Source: Neoceratodus forsteri (lineage: Eukaryota > Chordata > Ceratodontiformes > Ceratodontidae). From it: a DNA stretch of 64,000 nucleotides. The DNA lies in the NCBI GenBank assembly GCA_016271365.2, contig CM057456.1, forward strand, positions 166,983,501-167,047,500, read 5' to 3'. The position numbers and the translations under genes are program-made. This document shows, piece by piece, positions 33,021-43,501 of the stretch (within the stretch, counting starts at the first letter, position 1; every line of letters starts with the position of its first letter). The notes under the pieces are model-generated. The model was given only the letters and a program-made list of their open reading frames with translations. It was not told where the DNA came from and ran no database searches.

Positions 33021-33629
33021 GGGTGCCGGCCTGGTGGCACTTAGGGTTGAGGTGCTGGATGCCACACCTCACACCACACCTGCAACCCACGTTCAGGAAC
33101 GAGCCGGGAATCGCCAGGGGTTGGCGAGTGGGGGAAGAGATCGAGCATCCGGAGGACTGCTCTTTTTTCCCAGGAGAGGGTGTGGGAGATGTTCACTCAT
33201 GGAGTGACCTCTGGCGGCAGCTGGAGGTTTGCCGACTGAGCAGTGCGGCATATGCCAGGGGTGGATGGTGGTATTGCACTACGTTGCCTCGCTGGCCGAG
33301 CTCCGAGGGGGGGGGGATGGGAAAAAGAAAGAAATACCCCAATCCTGGGGATAGATGAAGGTGCCTCGAGCTTCTACAGCCCACACTCTCAAATCCAGGC
33401 CATCTCCTCTCCACTGCCAGACTCATGTGTGCTGGGCATTTTGCTCTATAAGATAGAGTGCCCTGGGTAGATAGGGCGGCCCTACCTCCGGAGGGTTCAG
33501 ACCCGGAGGTGGTGCTTGGAGACACGAGGTGGGAGAGAAGTGGTCATGGCGGGAGGTAGAGGCTGGGTGCTCCCGAGGTCGCTGGAAGGAGTTCTCCAGG
33601 GTTGGAGATAAATAAAGTTAAAAAAAAAA
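33021..33629 (+). mobile_element. Poly(A)-tailed retroposed insertion of unknown origin
   Basis: Present in the right arm and absent from the left. It is flanked by AAGCTGAATAA (33010-33020, and 33628-33638 with the first As shared with the tail), carries AATAAA at 33611-33616 and ends in a poly(A) run (33620-33629). These are the marks of LINE-mediated retroposition. The 600-bp body is GC-rich with no clear ORF. I see no RNA polymerase III boxes that I would defend, and I cannot name a parent gene or SINE family. Confidence 0.75.
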
Positions 33630-33679
33630 GCTGAATAATGGCATAAATAGGTTTTTTTTCAACTTTGGTGCATATCTTG

Positions 33680-34770
33680 GGTATTTTGGGGATTTTTTTC
33701 ACCAAATTTTCAACATGGGGTTCTTGGGACCCCACTTCATGAACTCAATCATGGTAATTTTGTTATTTAGTCCCAAAAGGTGATTTCACAGTCACTGTGT
33801 GGAACCACCTTTAGGGACCAATTTATGAAATGGCAGTGTCACAGTTCATGAAAATCTGGTGAAAAAATTCCCAAAAATGACTGTTTTACAAGAGTGCGTT
33901 GCGCAGTTCCTACGCACACTTATAACTTCGAGAATTTGTTATATTTTCACTCCATATTTTCAACATTGCCATTTTACCACACCTTCTTATGAACAGTACA
34001 GCTGTCATTTTTCACATCTCGCTCAAAATGTGTTTTCGCACAAGTAGCGCACATTGGCGCAGTCGGTTTGCAAAATCAATGTTTGGAACACATTAAGGAA
34101 ATCACAATGACACTGTTCTTGAGCAGAGGTGTTAAAATGGCTATGTTGAAAATTTGGTGACAAACGTCCATAACATAACTGTGTTAAGTGCGTGCATTGC
34201 GCAATTTCCATGCACCATCGTAAGTTCATGAATTTGTAATATTTTCAGTCCAGATTTTTCAACACTGACATTTTTCCACACCTTCTTATGAACAGTACAG
34301 CTGTCATTTTTCATACCCTGTCCGAAATGTGTTTTCGCACTTCCAGTGCAAAATAGCATGGTCGCTGTGGGAAATTAGTGTTCGGGATAGATTAAGAAAA
34401 TTACAGTGACACTGTTCGTGAGCAAAGGTCCCAAAATGCCTACATTGCAAATCTGCTGTAAAAAATCCTCAAACTAATTTCATTACGGGTGTACATTGCG
34501 CAGTTTCTACGCCCACTCGTGACTTCGCCAGTTTTTTATATTTTCACTCCAGATTTTCAACAATGCCATCTTTTACACCTCCTCATGAACAGTACACCTG
34601 TCACTTTTCACATCCTGTTCAAAATGTGTTTTCGAACCTGTGATTGCTGTGTGCAAAATCACCTTTCACCTAACGAAGTGATAGTGTCACTGTTCATGCG
34701 GTGGGGTCACAAAAAGCCCATGTGGAAAACTTGGAGTAAAAATACCAGGAAACACCAAGAGCATTAGTGT
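33680..34770. repeat. Quasi-palindromic ~300-bp repeats, right arm
   Basis: Mirror of the left-arm repeats, with the same recurring blocks: CAAATTTTCAACATGG, ATGAACAGTACAGCTGTCA, TGAAAATTTGGTG. Units recur at roughly 300-bp spacing and contain inverted halves. They look non-coding, and matches between arms are closer for corresponding positions than for neighbouring units, which suggests the arms were copied as wholes. Confidence 0.6.
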
Positions 34771-34815
34771 TTTCTACCATAACGCCATACCCTGTAGGGA
34801 CTGACAGGTTTCAGG

Positions 34816-35844
34816 GGTGTTACTTGGGACTGTCAACAGTAATGCTCTTGCCATTGCACTCCCCCCCCACCACCACCCTCCAGCCAGTGACAAGCATCGA
34901 GGTGCACCTTGGACCCTTTGCCCCCAGAGTTCGCCCCATTCTACTGTACTGCACCCATTTCAGTGTATTTCCTTATGGAATGAGGTGAATGTAAAACCCA
35001 AACACCCCAAGGCACACCTCCACACTTGGCAGTGTCTGAAGGGTAGGGTGTGCTGAAATGTCGTGATCGTCATGGATGACAACCCAAAGGCACACCTCAA
35101 TGCCTGTCCATCTCTGCAGGGTGAGGTTCGAGTTGGCATCAGTTCAATACTTTAAAGCCATTCCTATACTGCATCTATCTAATTCCTGCACTTCCACTGC
35201 TAATGCCAACAAGCAAACATTCGGCATTGACAAATGCTTGTTTAACCTAGAAATAATGTGAGCCTGAGGGGTTGACAGCGTCTCTTTAAGATTTCATGTG
35301 ATGTTTTTGTTTGACTTTTTACAGATGGTATGCAATTTTATTTACATTTTGTTACAGCTTTATTGTGTTATAAGTAATTGCTGTAGCTAAATTTAATTAT
35401 ATGGTAAGGAGACTTTGAAAAACAGAGTAACATACATACAATAATATTAATAGTTATTATACTACGCATCCTTTGCAACTCATTTCTGAGTTCTGGCACT
35501 TCCCAGCTCTAGATCTTATGTTTTGACTTTGTTTAACTCCCCTCCCTACAACAAAAACATTTGAGAATACTTTTTTTCCCCCTCTGACCACATAATGATG
35601 GCTGTGGCTATGCTATGGGGATCCAGCTATGTACTACCTTTCAGCACTGTTCTCCCTGTACCCTTTTCCCTCCTTGGATGTATATAGCTGGCTGTTTCAC
35701 CAATTTCAGTAAAATCATGCTCATCTACCCAAATATTTAGACATTGTAAGAACCCACATGTGTATTATATTATGTGAAACCTGTTACTGATGTTATTCCA
35801 GCTGTGTAGCTCTTTTTGTTATTTTATCAATCCTGTATTTTGTA
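34816..35844. other. No recognisable gene
   Basis: Sequence between the right arm and the second LTR element. It may contain the outer end of the giant element, since the arm similarity runs to the left edge of the window. Two partial repeats with AAAGGCACACCTC and CAAGGCACACCTCC lie at 35010-35110. No coding region is supported. Confidence 0.45.
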
Positions 35845-37244
35845 TGTAACCCCCTTGTCACCCAGGGTTACTAGAATCCCACTTAGAACTAGTGGCAGGC
35901 AGGGAAAGGCAGCTTGTGAGACACTAGTTAAATGGGTTTCACACTGTCTCACTCTGTCCTCAGTCTCAGCTCTGCTGGAGGGATGACATCACCATAGAAT
36001 TCTCGCAGCAGCATAAGCCACATTGGAATGCTGGCTGCAGGGGTTAGTGTTAGAATGTTGGGGAATTCAAGTTAGTCTTGAGTTAGTCTTCAGGGAGACT
36101 CCAGAGAAGGAGGAGGTGTGCTGCAGTTGGCAGCCCATTAGAGCCTAGCTCTGTTTTAGAGGTACACCAGAAAGTGGGTAGTGTGTTCTCACCCTAGAGA
36201 AGAACACAGAAGAGACCGAAAGAAGTGGTAAAGACCGCTCCCCGTGTTGTTCCAGTGTCCTATTCCCGGAGGGATGAGGGGGAAATCCAGCATTTCAGAG
36301 GCAACCCCCTGGTCCTGCTTGGAAAGGGAAAAGCTGCCAGAAAGAAGAGAAATTGTACTGAGAGTACCAGAGATTTGTGTTTTCCTTTGAGAGAAGCCCT
36401 GGGGCACCTGCATACCATGGTGAGTCTGCTCTGAAATAGAGCCCATGTTTTCACCAAGACAGAATTGTGTAAAAGTAATTGCCTCCAGTGGGGTCAGGAG
36501 AAGACTAGCCAAGTACAGTGCTTTTAACTTTGTGTATGGCTTGGAAGTATCTGATATAGTGGGGGTCTAAGGAATAGATATAGCCACTAACAGAACTGTT
36601 TGAGTGCTTTTAACTTTGTGTATGGCTTGTGTATGGCTTGGATGAATGAATGGCCGGGTATGGGTTTGGAAACAAGAGGTGGGAGATCCCCATCTGGAGC
36701 AACCTGATTTACCTCTACAGATTCAATTTGGGCACCTATAGCTTTCTCCCAGGCACTTGGCCAGTGTCTGCAGAAAGTACCCAGATGTGGAATTAAGGAT
36801 GTTCTTTCCCTTTAGAGCTAGAAAGTGCTCATGGGTGGTTGAGGGAGCCACCATCAAACTCCATGCCTTATGGAAAAGTGTCCAAGTACTTGCCGGGGTG
36901 CCATGTCAAGGAATCAAAGTAGAAGAGTACCAGTTCAGGCCGTGTGAGCCCTGTTGTGTTCAGAACTTGAGGGTCTAGTGTAGTAAAGAAGATGTGCTCT
37001 GACCTCTGTAATTCTGCATTGCCAGTGAGTGTAGCTCTGTGGGGGTCCATCTTTGCTGTGTTATTCCTGTGTTGATGTGAATAAAAGCCACACTCTAGAA
37101 TCCCATTCCTGGTTTGGACATTTTCAGTTATTGCTTCCTGTGTCCGGAGTTACTTGGGCACCACTGACCAGAAGTTCAAACCTAGCATAATGTGAGCAAA
37201 AGTTTTCTCCCCGAACCTAGGGAACCCCAAGAGTAAGGGTTACA
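35845..37244 (+). repeat. 5' LTR of second element
   Basis: Starts TGTAACCCCC and ends GGGTTACA. Polyadenylation signal AATAAA at 37080-37085. Compared with the 3' LTR it has a deletion, plus a short tandem duplication of TTTTAACTTTGTGTATGGCT at about 36522 and 36609. A 69-codon ORF conserved in both LTRs (36225-36434) reflects LTR identity rather than selection. Confidence 0.85.
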
Positions 37245-37247
37245 AAA

Positions 37248-37269
37248 TGGAGGCACTGCTGAGGATTTG
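37248..37269 (+). promoter_or_regulatory. Primer-binding site, tRNA-Thr type
   Basis: TGGAGGCACTGCTGAGGATT starts 3 nt after the LTR and differs by a few bases from the tRNA-Thr complement that primes the Gypsy element at 5809. Confidence 0.7.
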
Positions 37270-38680
37270 CTTTGAATTTAGGGAGAAAAAAAGAAAATTT
37301 GCTCAGATTATGGCTAGCGTTTTTTCTGTCTGGCAGTAGGTTGCCCAAAATATTGGAAGCATTGCCACCCAAATGTGCTGCTGTGTGCTGCTGTTCATGT
37401 GCTGCTGTAATTGTGCCACCAGTTTACCAAGGAGCTGTAAAGCCAGATTGAGTATGCCCCTTGTCCTGCATCAAAAATATAACATTTGCCAACTTTTAAA
37501 GTTCATGTGTGACAAGAAAAAGTATGGAAAACTGTGGGAAATAAAGAGAGATTTGTGCTCTAGAGATTTAAAGTGCTTGTTGTGTGGACTGGGGGAATCA
37601 CTGAGGCAAATTCCATGAAAAATGGGCAAAATGTGCTCCCGGCGAGAAGTCACAGTTGAAAAAAAAAAAGTGTGGTTTGCAGTTTAAATTTGCCTGCTCG
37701 ACGATCACCATGGAGGAGAAGAGCACGAGAAGAGAGAGGCTTATTTGCATGGAGTCGACTGATTGGTGAGACTGCAATCAGTCCCACCCCCAAGCCAAAT
37801 TCAGAGTGACTGCACATTGTTTGAGAGGGAGAGAGAGAGTTGTGTGCGAACTGGCTTGCCAGGAGGAGCATCACAGTGACTGAAAACATTATAAAAGTAA
37901 AAAAATCGGACTTTGCTGTTTAAAATCGGGCTCAACCCGCATTTCGATCATCTGGGAAGAAAGCGTGGTGTTCGGAGGGACAATCGGCAGGACTACCAGA
38001 CTGCTTTATTCCAGAGGCCTCCAAGACCGGCTGTAGGCCGAATTCTCCATCGCAATAGCAAGCTACAGATTAAGTGAGTACCAACCTGAGAAACAGCTCA
38101 AACTGTGTGTGATTTTAACTAAAGCCAGCTGAATCTGTGTGTAGCAGTGTGATCATTTTGCAAAGAAGGACTGTGTCAAGTTAATCAAGCTAAGCAGGAA
38201 TTCTAAGCATTAGACTGGGAGCATAATTGTGGGTTCAGCAACAGTATGATTTTCAAAGCAAAGTGAAGGACTGTGGGTTGTATGAAATATGCAACGAATT
38301 ACAGGCAATCCTGTGCAATGAAATACTGTGGCTTTAGGGACTTTAAGCAAGAACAGTGATTTAAAGCAAATGAAAAGTCCTGTAAAAAATCATATAAATG
38401 TGCTGAGAGAGCAGACTGTGCAGTTTATGCAGTTTGAGTGAACTTTATCAGTAAAGCATGTAAATCGGACGCGCGGTGGCTTGAGTCAGAAACTGAACAT
38501 TGATGCGCCAGGAGTGCTGCCTCCGCCATTACAGGGTGGGGTAGTAAAGTAAACACAGCAGCAGGGGAGCCATTTTGTAAAAGTTTTCCAAAAAAGTGAG
38601 ACTTGATATAACAGTGAGGTTTTGTTTTTCTCTGCAGTCATAGCTTCGGGATCAGCCCGCTACCCGGATCATGCTGAGCT
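37270..38680 (+). other. Leader region of second LTR element
   Basis: About 1.4 kb between primer site and first long ORF, with no coding blocks. Such a leader would hold packaging signals in a non-autonomous element. A GAGAGAGAG tract is at about 37830. Confidence 0.5.
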
Positions 38681-39431
38681 ATGATAGTAGAAGAAGTTAA
38701 CAGGTTGAAAGACATTGAGAGATGTTACTATGGGGGACATTTGCCTCCTCATGTGGCAATTTCTGGCTATCCAGTTAGAGTTTGCATAATGTGCTTAAAG
38801 GCTGTAAGGGACATCTTCATGGTTCCTCACTGTTCTGGGTGCCTAGAGAGACATGGCCTAACCAAAGCACCCAAGATTTGTTTAGCTCCCACGTGGACAA
38901 AGCTTCAAGAATTTGCAGTTGGAGGCACACAGCACCAGGTGGAGCCTGTTGAGGGAAGCCCAGCAGAGTGTGGCACAAAGGAAGAGGGTGTAGATCTACA
39001 GGCAGAGCAAAGTGCTGATGTATTCAAGTCTGGGTCACAGAAAGACAGTGCGGAGGGAGCATCAGCAGATCCGTGGAGAGAGGGGACGAGCCCTAGTCTC
39101 ATCAGAGAAGATGAGATGAGAGAGATTCTTGAATGGGAGGTGTCGACCTCTGCACTCTGTGAAGAGTGGATAGTCTCAGGAGTGAGGATGACTGCTCACT
39201 CCTGGGCTCCTCAGCAAGGAAGAGGATGAGGGGGAACCTATGTGGCCTTATGAAGAAGGTGCTGGTCTACAGCCGCAGGCTCTTGCCACGGAGGAGCAAA
39301 CAGAAGGAGAGATTGGTGACTTCACAGACCTGTCCCCACATGTAGGAGTCAAAGATCCATTTTACATTGCATTGAGTATGCATAGCTGGCAGAACCAGGA
39401 CTGGCCACCCCAAGCCAGGCCAGAGGTCTAA
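38681..39431 (+). pseudogene. Unidentified ORF with C2-C2 zinc-ribbon-like motif
   Basis: The first frame (38681-39229, 182 codons) has an N-terminal block HLPPHVAISGYPVRVCIMCL followed by HCSGCLERHG: two CXXC pairs 14 residues apart, a zinc-ribbon-like arrangement. The rest is acidic and Ser/Glu-rich. The frame shifts near 39225, after which an acidic segment continues (EGAGLQPQALATEEQTEGEI) and then YIALSMHSWQNQDWPPQARP to the stop at 39431. It does not resemble gag, pol or envelope proteins I know. Position and orientation match the gag slot of the element. It could be captured host sequence or a diverged gag. Confidence 0.5.
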
Positions 39432-39439
39432 AGTTGACC

Positions 39440-39990
39440 AAGTGTAGTAAAAAGGAAAGTCTGGTTCATAGGAAAGCGAATGAGATCTATGGGATATCCT
39501 TTCCTACCTTTCCTCGGAGAGTCTGGGAGGAGATAGAGAGAAACAGGAAATCCTGGATAGTGGAAGAGGCAACAAAACATGTGCATCCAGGTGCAAGTTG
39601 GGACGTCTGAGACAAAGTGTTCAAAGAAAATTCAAACAAAGGAAAGTGGGCAGAACACTATTCATAGACACTGTTCGGATCGTGGATGGAGAGGGACATG
39701 AAACCTTCTTCAATGTGAATTATGAGCACCCAGATGGAGTAATAATTCTTGCACCTTACCCATTGTGTTACTTTCCTCAATGCAACCAACTTCCTGTGAA
39801 TGTGATCATGCCTACCAAGTGGCGAGCAGAGCAGTGTGGTAGCCAGTGCTGCCATCCAGCCATTGCCGTACCTATGTTGTTCCGCCAGACTGGCATTCCA
39901 GGACCCAGGCGCCCTAGATCAGCCTTGCAGTGTGCCTTCCAGATTCCACCAACTGGCTTTCCAGATTCCATCACCTGGCCTTCCAGATGA
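39440..39990 (+). pseudogene. Unidentified ORF, basic then cysteine/proline-rich
   Basis: A frame from about 39450 reads EIYGISFPTFPRRVWEEIER and SWIVEEATKHVHPGASWDV with a stop; the 39598-39990 frame then reads GRLRQSVQRKFKQRKVGRTL, FIDTVRIVDGEGHETFFNVN and a block with ILAPYPLCYFPQCNQLPVNV. It looks like one protein broken by a frameshift, downstream of the zinc-ribbon ORF. No family assigned. The end overlaps short repeats of the type CCAGATTCCATCACCTGG (about 39935-40005). Confidence 0.4.
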
Positions 39991-41202
39991 CTTCATATCC
40001 AGAGAGGACACCAGCCCACCTGTATCCTGATTCATCGCCTGGGATTTCGGATGACTTTAGACCGACTGTTTCCTTTCCTGTTCCAAGGTTCCATCCCCTA
40101 GATGACATCAGCCCTGCAGTTTCCAGATGTGCCACCCTGTTGTTTTCCGGAAGGTGTCCACCTAGCTGTATCCGAAGAATGCTGCCAGGGAGAGCCTTCG
40201 GCTGGAAATCCAGGTGCCGAATCGTTTTTGTTCTTCAAGGAACTGGTAAGTACAGACTTTTCAATCTTAATGACATTGCAGTACACACCCTACACCTAGC
40301 AGACTTCAGTCTGTATGAACTGTCCTCAAAGACTCTCCCCTTCGGAACTACAGTCCTACTAGAACTGTGCTTCACCAGGCTCCGGCCCAGGAGAGACTCT
40401 TTTTTGGACTTGCCTTCAGGCACTTTTGTCACTAGATGGGACTTTTACTGCCCTCCATCCCCCAAAAATGTGTATTGTAAATAATGTTGTTGTTTTTCTA
40501 CTGTTTTTACTGTTTCTACTGTTTTTCTACTTTTCTGAAAAATATTTTTGGGATTCTCCAGTGTTTTGATGGTAGGGGGTTAGATAGTTACTGTGTTTGC
40601 ATATTAGGGGCTGTTTTGTCTTTTTCTTGCAGGTGATCCTGAAGAAGACAAGAAGAGAAGACAAGAAGGGGAGGAGGGACTCATCAGAGCCCCTCATGTG
40701 CTTTAAAGTAGTTGTGTTTAAAGTACGGTGTTGTTGTTAACTGTGATAACTTTTCCTTCCACAGGTATGGTTGTGGGGGAGTGTGGGAGTAATGCTTAGA
40801 GGGTAGTGTTAGCTCCCTTGTGTTTTGGTTGCAGGTGTCCAGGGTTGGGGAGATTCCCCTGTGTTTATGGGTAATTTTGAGTTCTGGTTAGACAGGTTTT
40901 CCCTAGAGAGCTAGGGGATAGACAGACTGTGGTCCTGGCCTGCAGTAGGGGCTGCAGTACTGATCTATTATGGCTATGCTCTGGACAATTCTCCCAGGAC
41001 CACTATTTAACCATAGCAAGATCATAGAGTTGAGGCTGATGCATCAGCCGATGGCCTCTGGGCGCTTAGTGTTGCCTGCCTATGCCTAGCACATGGTAGG
41101 AGAGGGCCTGATCACCCCTCTCTGTAGGTAGCACATAGGGTAGGATGGCTTGGGCCTGGTAAGTAATGACAGCAGACAGTCATTTTCCTGGCCGAGGGTG
41201 GG
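39991..41202 (+). other. 3' region of second LTR element, with polypurine tract
   Basis: Contains a Ser/Pro-rich ORF that I do not trust (39930-40484), a TGTTTTTCTACTG simple repeat (about 40490-40535) and non-coding sequence. It ends GCCGAGGGTGGG (41191-41202), a polypurine-like tract right before the 3' LTR. Confidence 0.55.
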
Positions 41203-42095
41203 TGTGACCCCCTTGTCACTCTGGGTTACTAGAATCCTACTTAGAACTAGTGGCAGACAGGGAAAGGCAGCTTGTGAGACACCAGTTAAATGGGTTTCAC
41301 ACTGTCTCACTCTGTCCTCAATCTCAGCTGAGCTGGAGGGATGACATCACCATAGAATTCTCGCAGCAGCATAAGCCACATTGGAATGTTGGCTGCAGGG
41401 GTGAGTGTTAGAACGTTGGGGAATTCATGTTAGTCTTCAGGGAGACTCTAGAGGAGGAGGAGGTGTGCTGCAGTTGGCAGCCCCTCAGAGCCTAGCTTTG
41501 TTTTAGAGCTACACCAGAAAGTGGGTAGTTTGTTGTCACCCTAGAGAACAACACAGAAGAGACTGAAAGAAGTGGTAGAGACCGTTCCCCATGTTGTTCC
41601 AGTGCTCCATCCCCGGAGGGATGGGGGGGAAATCCAGCATTTCAGGGGCAACCCCCTGGTCCTGCTTGGAAAGGGAAAAGCTGCCAGAAAGAAGAGAAAT
41701 TGTACTGAGAGTACCAGTGATTTGTGTTTTCCTTTGAGAGAAGCCCTGGGGCACCTGCATATCATGGTGAGTCTGCTCTGAAATAGAGCCCATGTTTTCA
41801 CCAAGACAGAGTTGTGTAAAAGTAACTGCCAACTGTGGGGTCAGGGGAAGACTAGTCAGGTACAGTGCTTTTAACTTTGTGTATGGCTTGGAAGTATCTG
41901 AGACAGTGGGGGTCTAAGGAACGGACATATACACTAATAGAACTGTTTGAGTTAGGACACCACCTAAATACAGTGTAGAATGTTAAATGTGTCATACATT
42001 TCAAGATAGCATCTATAACCAGTAGTTTCGAAGAAAGGTGTTGTTCCAAATGAATGGCCGGGTATGGATTTGGGAACAAAAGGTGGGAGATCCCC
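41203..42095 (+). repeat. 3' LTR of second element, left part
   Basis: Starts TGTGACCCCC and aligns to the 5' LTR from its first base. It retains a segment (about 41950-42040) deleted from the 5' LTR. It stops at GAGATCCCC, where the DIRS element enters. Confidence 0.85.
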
Positions 42096-42109
42096 TTCAA
42101 ACAACATGA

Positions 42110-42262
42110 AGTCTTGCTATATTATGACTATTGCAGTTTGTCCCACCATTAGAACTGCTCCAGGAGGTGAAAGAGTTAACTCCCATTCTAAGAATGGAAC
42201 TTGGAGCGCGAGCTCGGTTAGAGAAGCTCTGTCTGGGTTATTTCAAATCCAAACTGTCAGAT
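42110..42262 (+). repeat. DIRS left inverted terminal repeat
   Basis: Matches the reverse complement of 47591-47744 almost base for base, for example GTCTTGCTATATTATGACTA and GGAGCGCGAGCTCGGTTAGA. The extreme end TTCAAACAACATGAA (42096-42110) is not shared with the other end but reappears in the circular junction. Confidence 0.9.
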
Positions 42263-42329
42263 TCTTTACCCCGCCTCACAGAACAGTCGCTCCGGAGATT
42301 TCTCCTACTGCTCAGTTCATGTCTCGGTT

Positions 42330-43260
42330 TAAATAGTGTTTTCTCGTTCAAATCAACCGAGAATATTATTATTTTAACCGCAAAACCGATCGGTTCAAGC
42401 TCTGTCTGTGGTATCGTAAGTAATTACAGTTTATTTTCTGTGTGGAACTTGTAAATGTTATCGGTTCAGTTTTGAACCGATCAGCTTGATTTAAAACTTG
42501 AAATTGAAGGTTTTAGAGTGCGGTTCCAGTTCTTATCGGTTCTAAAAACGATTTCATTACGGTTTTTCCAGAGACCGTGACACGGTTAGGGAACCGATAA
42601 GGGTGTCTTGCCTGGCACTGCCGCTTAAAAGGGCAAGTTTTGGTTAGGGCTGGCATTATGTCTGAGAAACCCAAAAAAAAACCAGGCCCACTGGGTTTCA
42701 ACACTGTGATGTCTGTGGGGAAGTCTTTGCCAAGGCTGACCCACACACCACATGTGTATATTGTCTGGGGTCTGACCACCTCAATTCAGACTGCCAGATT
42801 TGTAAAAATTTCCCTGCAGCCACCCTGGATAAGAGAGTTGGCAGGCTCAGGGAACGAGAGGCCAAAAAGTCCGCTGACCCGGATGGCCAGCCCGGTTCGG
42901 TGCCAACCAAACCGGAGGGAGTGCCCTCTGACCAGGGCGAGACTTCCTCGGGCAAACGTAAAGCTGGCTCGGAGGGGCCAGTTCCAGTAAAGAAAACAAG
43001 AAAATCAGCAGGTGTGGAGCCCAAAATTCCTTCTCCAACTGCTGCAGAGATAGCAAGAGCTATTCAGATTGTCCAGTCACTTTCTCCGGTTCCGTCCGAA
43101 CCGCCACTGTCTGGTAAAAGGTCGGTTCGGTCGGTTCCACCGGTTCAGGAATATGATGTTGAAGAGTTTTATGAACCAGAGGAGGGGGAGGATGATTACG
43201 AACAGTATGAATGTGACTTGGAGGCTCTGGGTGTGCCCATTGAACCGGACATCTCCCCAG
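42330..43260. repeat. Dense CGGTTC / GAACCG motifs in DIRS leader and gag
   Basis: The hexamer CGGTTC or its complement, and shorter CGGTT/AACCG forms, occur many times in this 0.9 kb, for example ACCGATCGGTTC at 42385, GAACCGATCAGC at 42474, and three in a row at about 43120-43145. They span both the untranslated leader and gag coding sequence. Elsewhere in the window such CpG-containing words are rare. Confidence 0.6.
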
Positions 43261-43292
43261 ACAGACCTTTTGAATCTCCCTTCACTTTCTGA
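42730..43292 (+). pseudogene. DIRS gag, N-terminal part
   Basis: The coding frame is the one reading CVYCLGSDHLNSDCQICKNF (about 42755-42815), the Cys/His motif typical of DIRS gag, followed by TLDKRVGRLREREAKKSADP. It continues into a basic, Pro-rich segment (KRKAGSEGPVPVKKTRKSAG) and an acidic segment (YEPEEGEDDYEQYECDLEAL), ending at 43292. The true start is not resolved. Gag would package the RNA. The frame then breaks before the second gag part. Confidence 0.75.
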
Positions 43293-43501
43293 GTCCCCTC
43301 TCACTTTATGTTTTACAAAAAAGTTGCTGAAACCCTCCAGCTCCCATTGGAGGAAGCTGGATGAGCAAGAGGAACCTGATTTTGTAGAAATGATGGATAT
43401 TCCAGAGTCTAGGAGGTTGTCTATTCCCTTGCATAAATCATTTAGGAAACAAACAATAAAAATTTTAAAACTCCTAATTCTGTGCCTCCTGTGGACAAAA
43501 G

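Larger units (their letters stand above)
1..34815. mobile_element. Giant foldback-like composite bounded by long inverted arms
   Basis: The sequence at 1-2012 aligns, with substitutions and small indels, to the reverse complement of about 31990-34815, giving inverted arms of 2.0-2.8 kb around about 30 kb of interior. Examples of shared blocks are the stretch with AACAGTGTCACTGT near 413 and its mirror near 34411, and the GTGCAAGCAAACATAACA block at 1977 mirrored near 32030. Arms made of tandem and palindromic subrepeats are typical of foldback-type DNA transposons (FB, Galileo). The interior carries a hAT transposase relic plus nested retroelements. Whether the hAT gene belongs to this element or merely inserted into it cannot be decided here. 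Alternatives are a segmental inverted duplication or two opposed copies of one repeat. Similarity seems to continue past position 1, so the true left end lies outside the window. Confidence 0.6.
31990..34815 (-). repeat. Right inverted arm
   Basis: Inverted counterpart of the left arm. Reading on the minus strand it begins with the quasi-palindromic repeats (34770-33680), passes a 609-bp retroposed insertion (33629-33021), a GC-rich spacer (33000-32800), four copies of a 100-bp minisatellite (about 32790-32345), and ends near the GCAAGCAAACATAACA block at about 32025. It has extra sequence (about 32230-32330) and one more minisatellite copy than the left arm. No coding potential beyond chance is seen. 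Confidence 0.65.

Noticed and set aside
36225..36434. 69-codon ORF conserved at 41572-41781
   Set aside because: It lies in the two LTRs of one element, so the similarity reflects LTR duplication and not selection on a protein.
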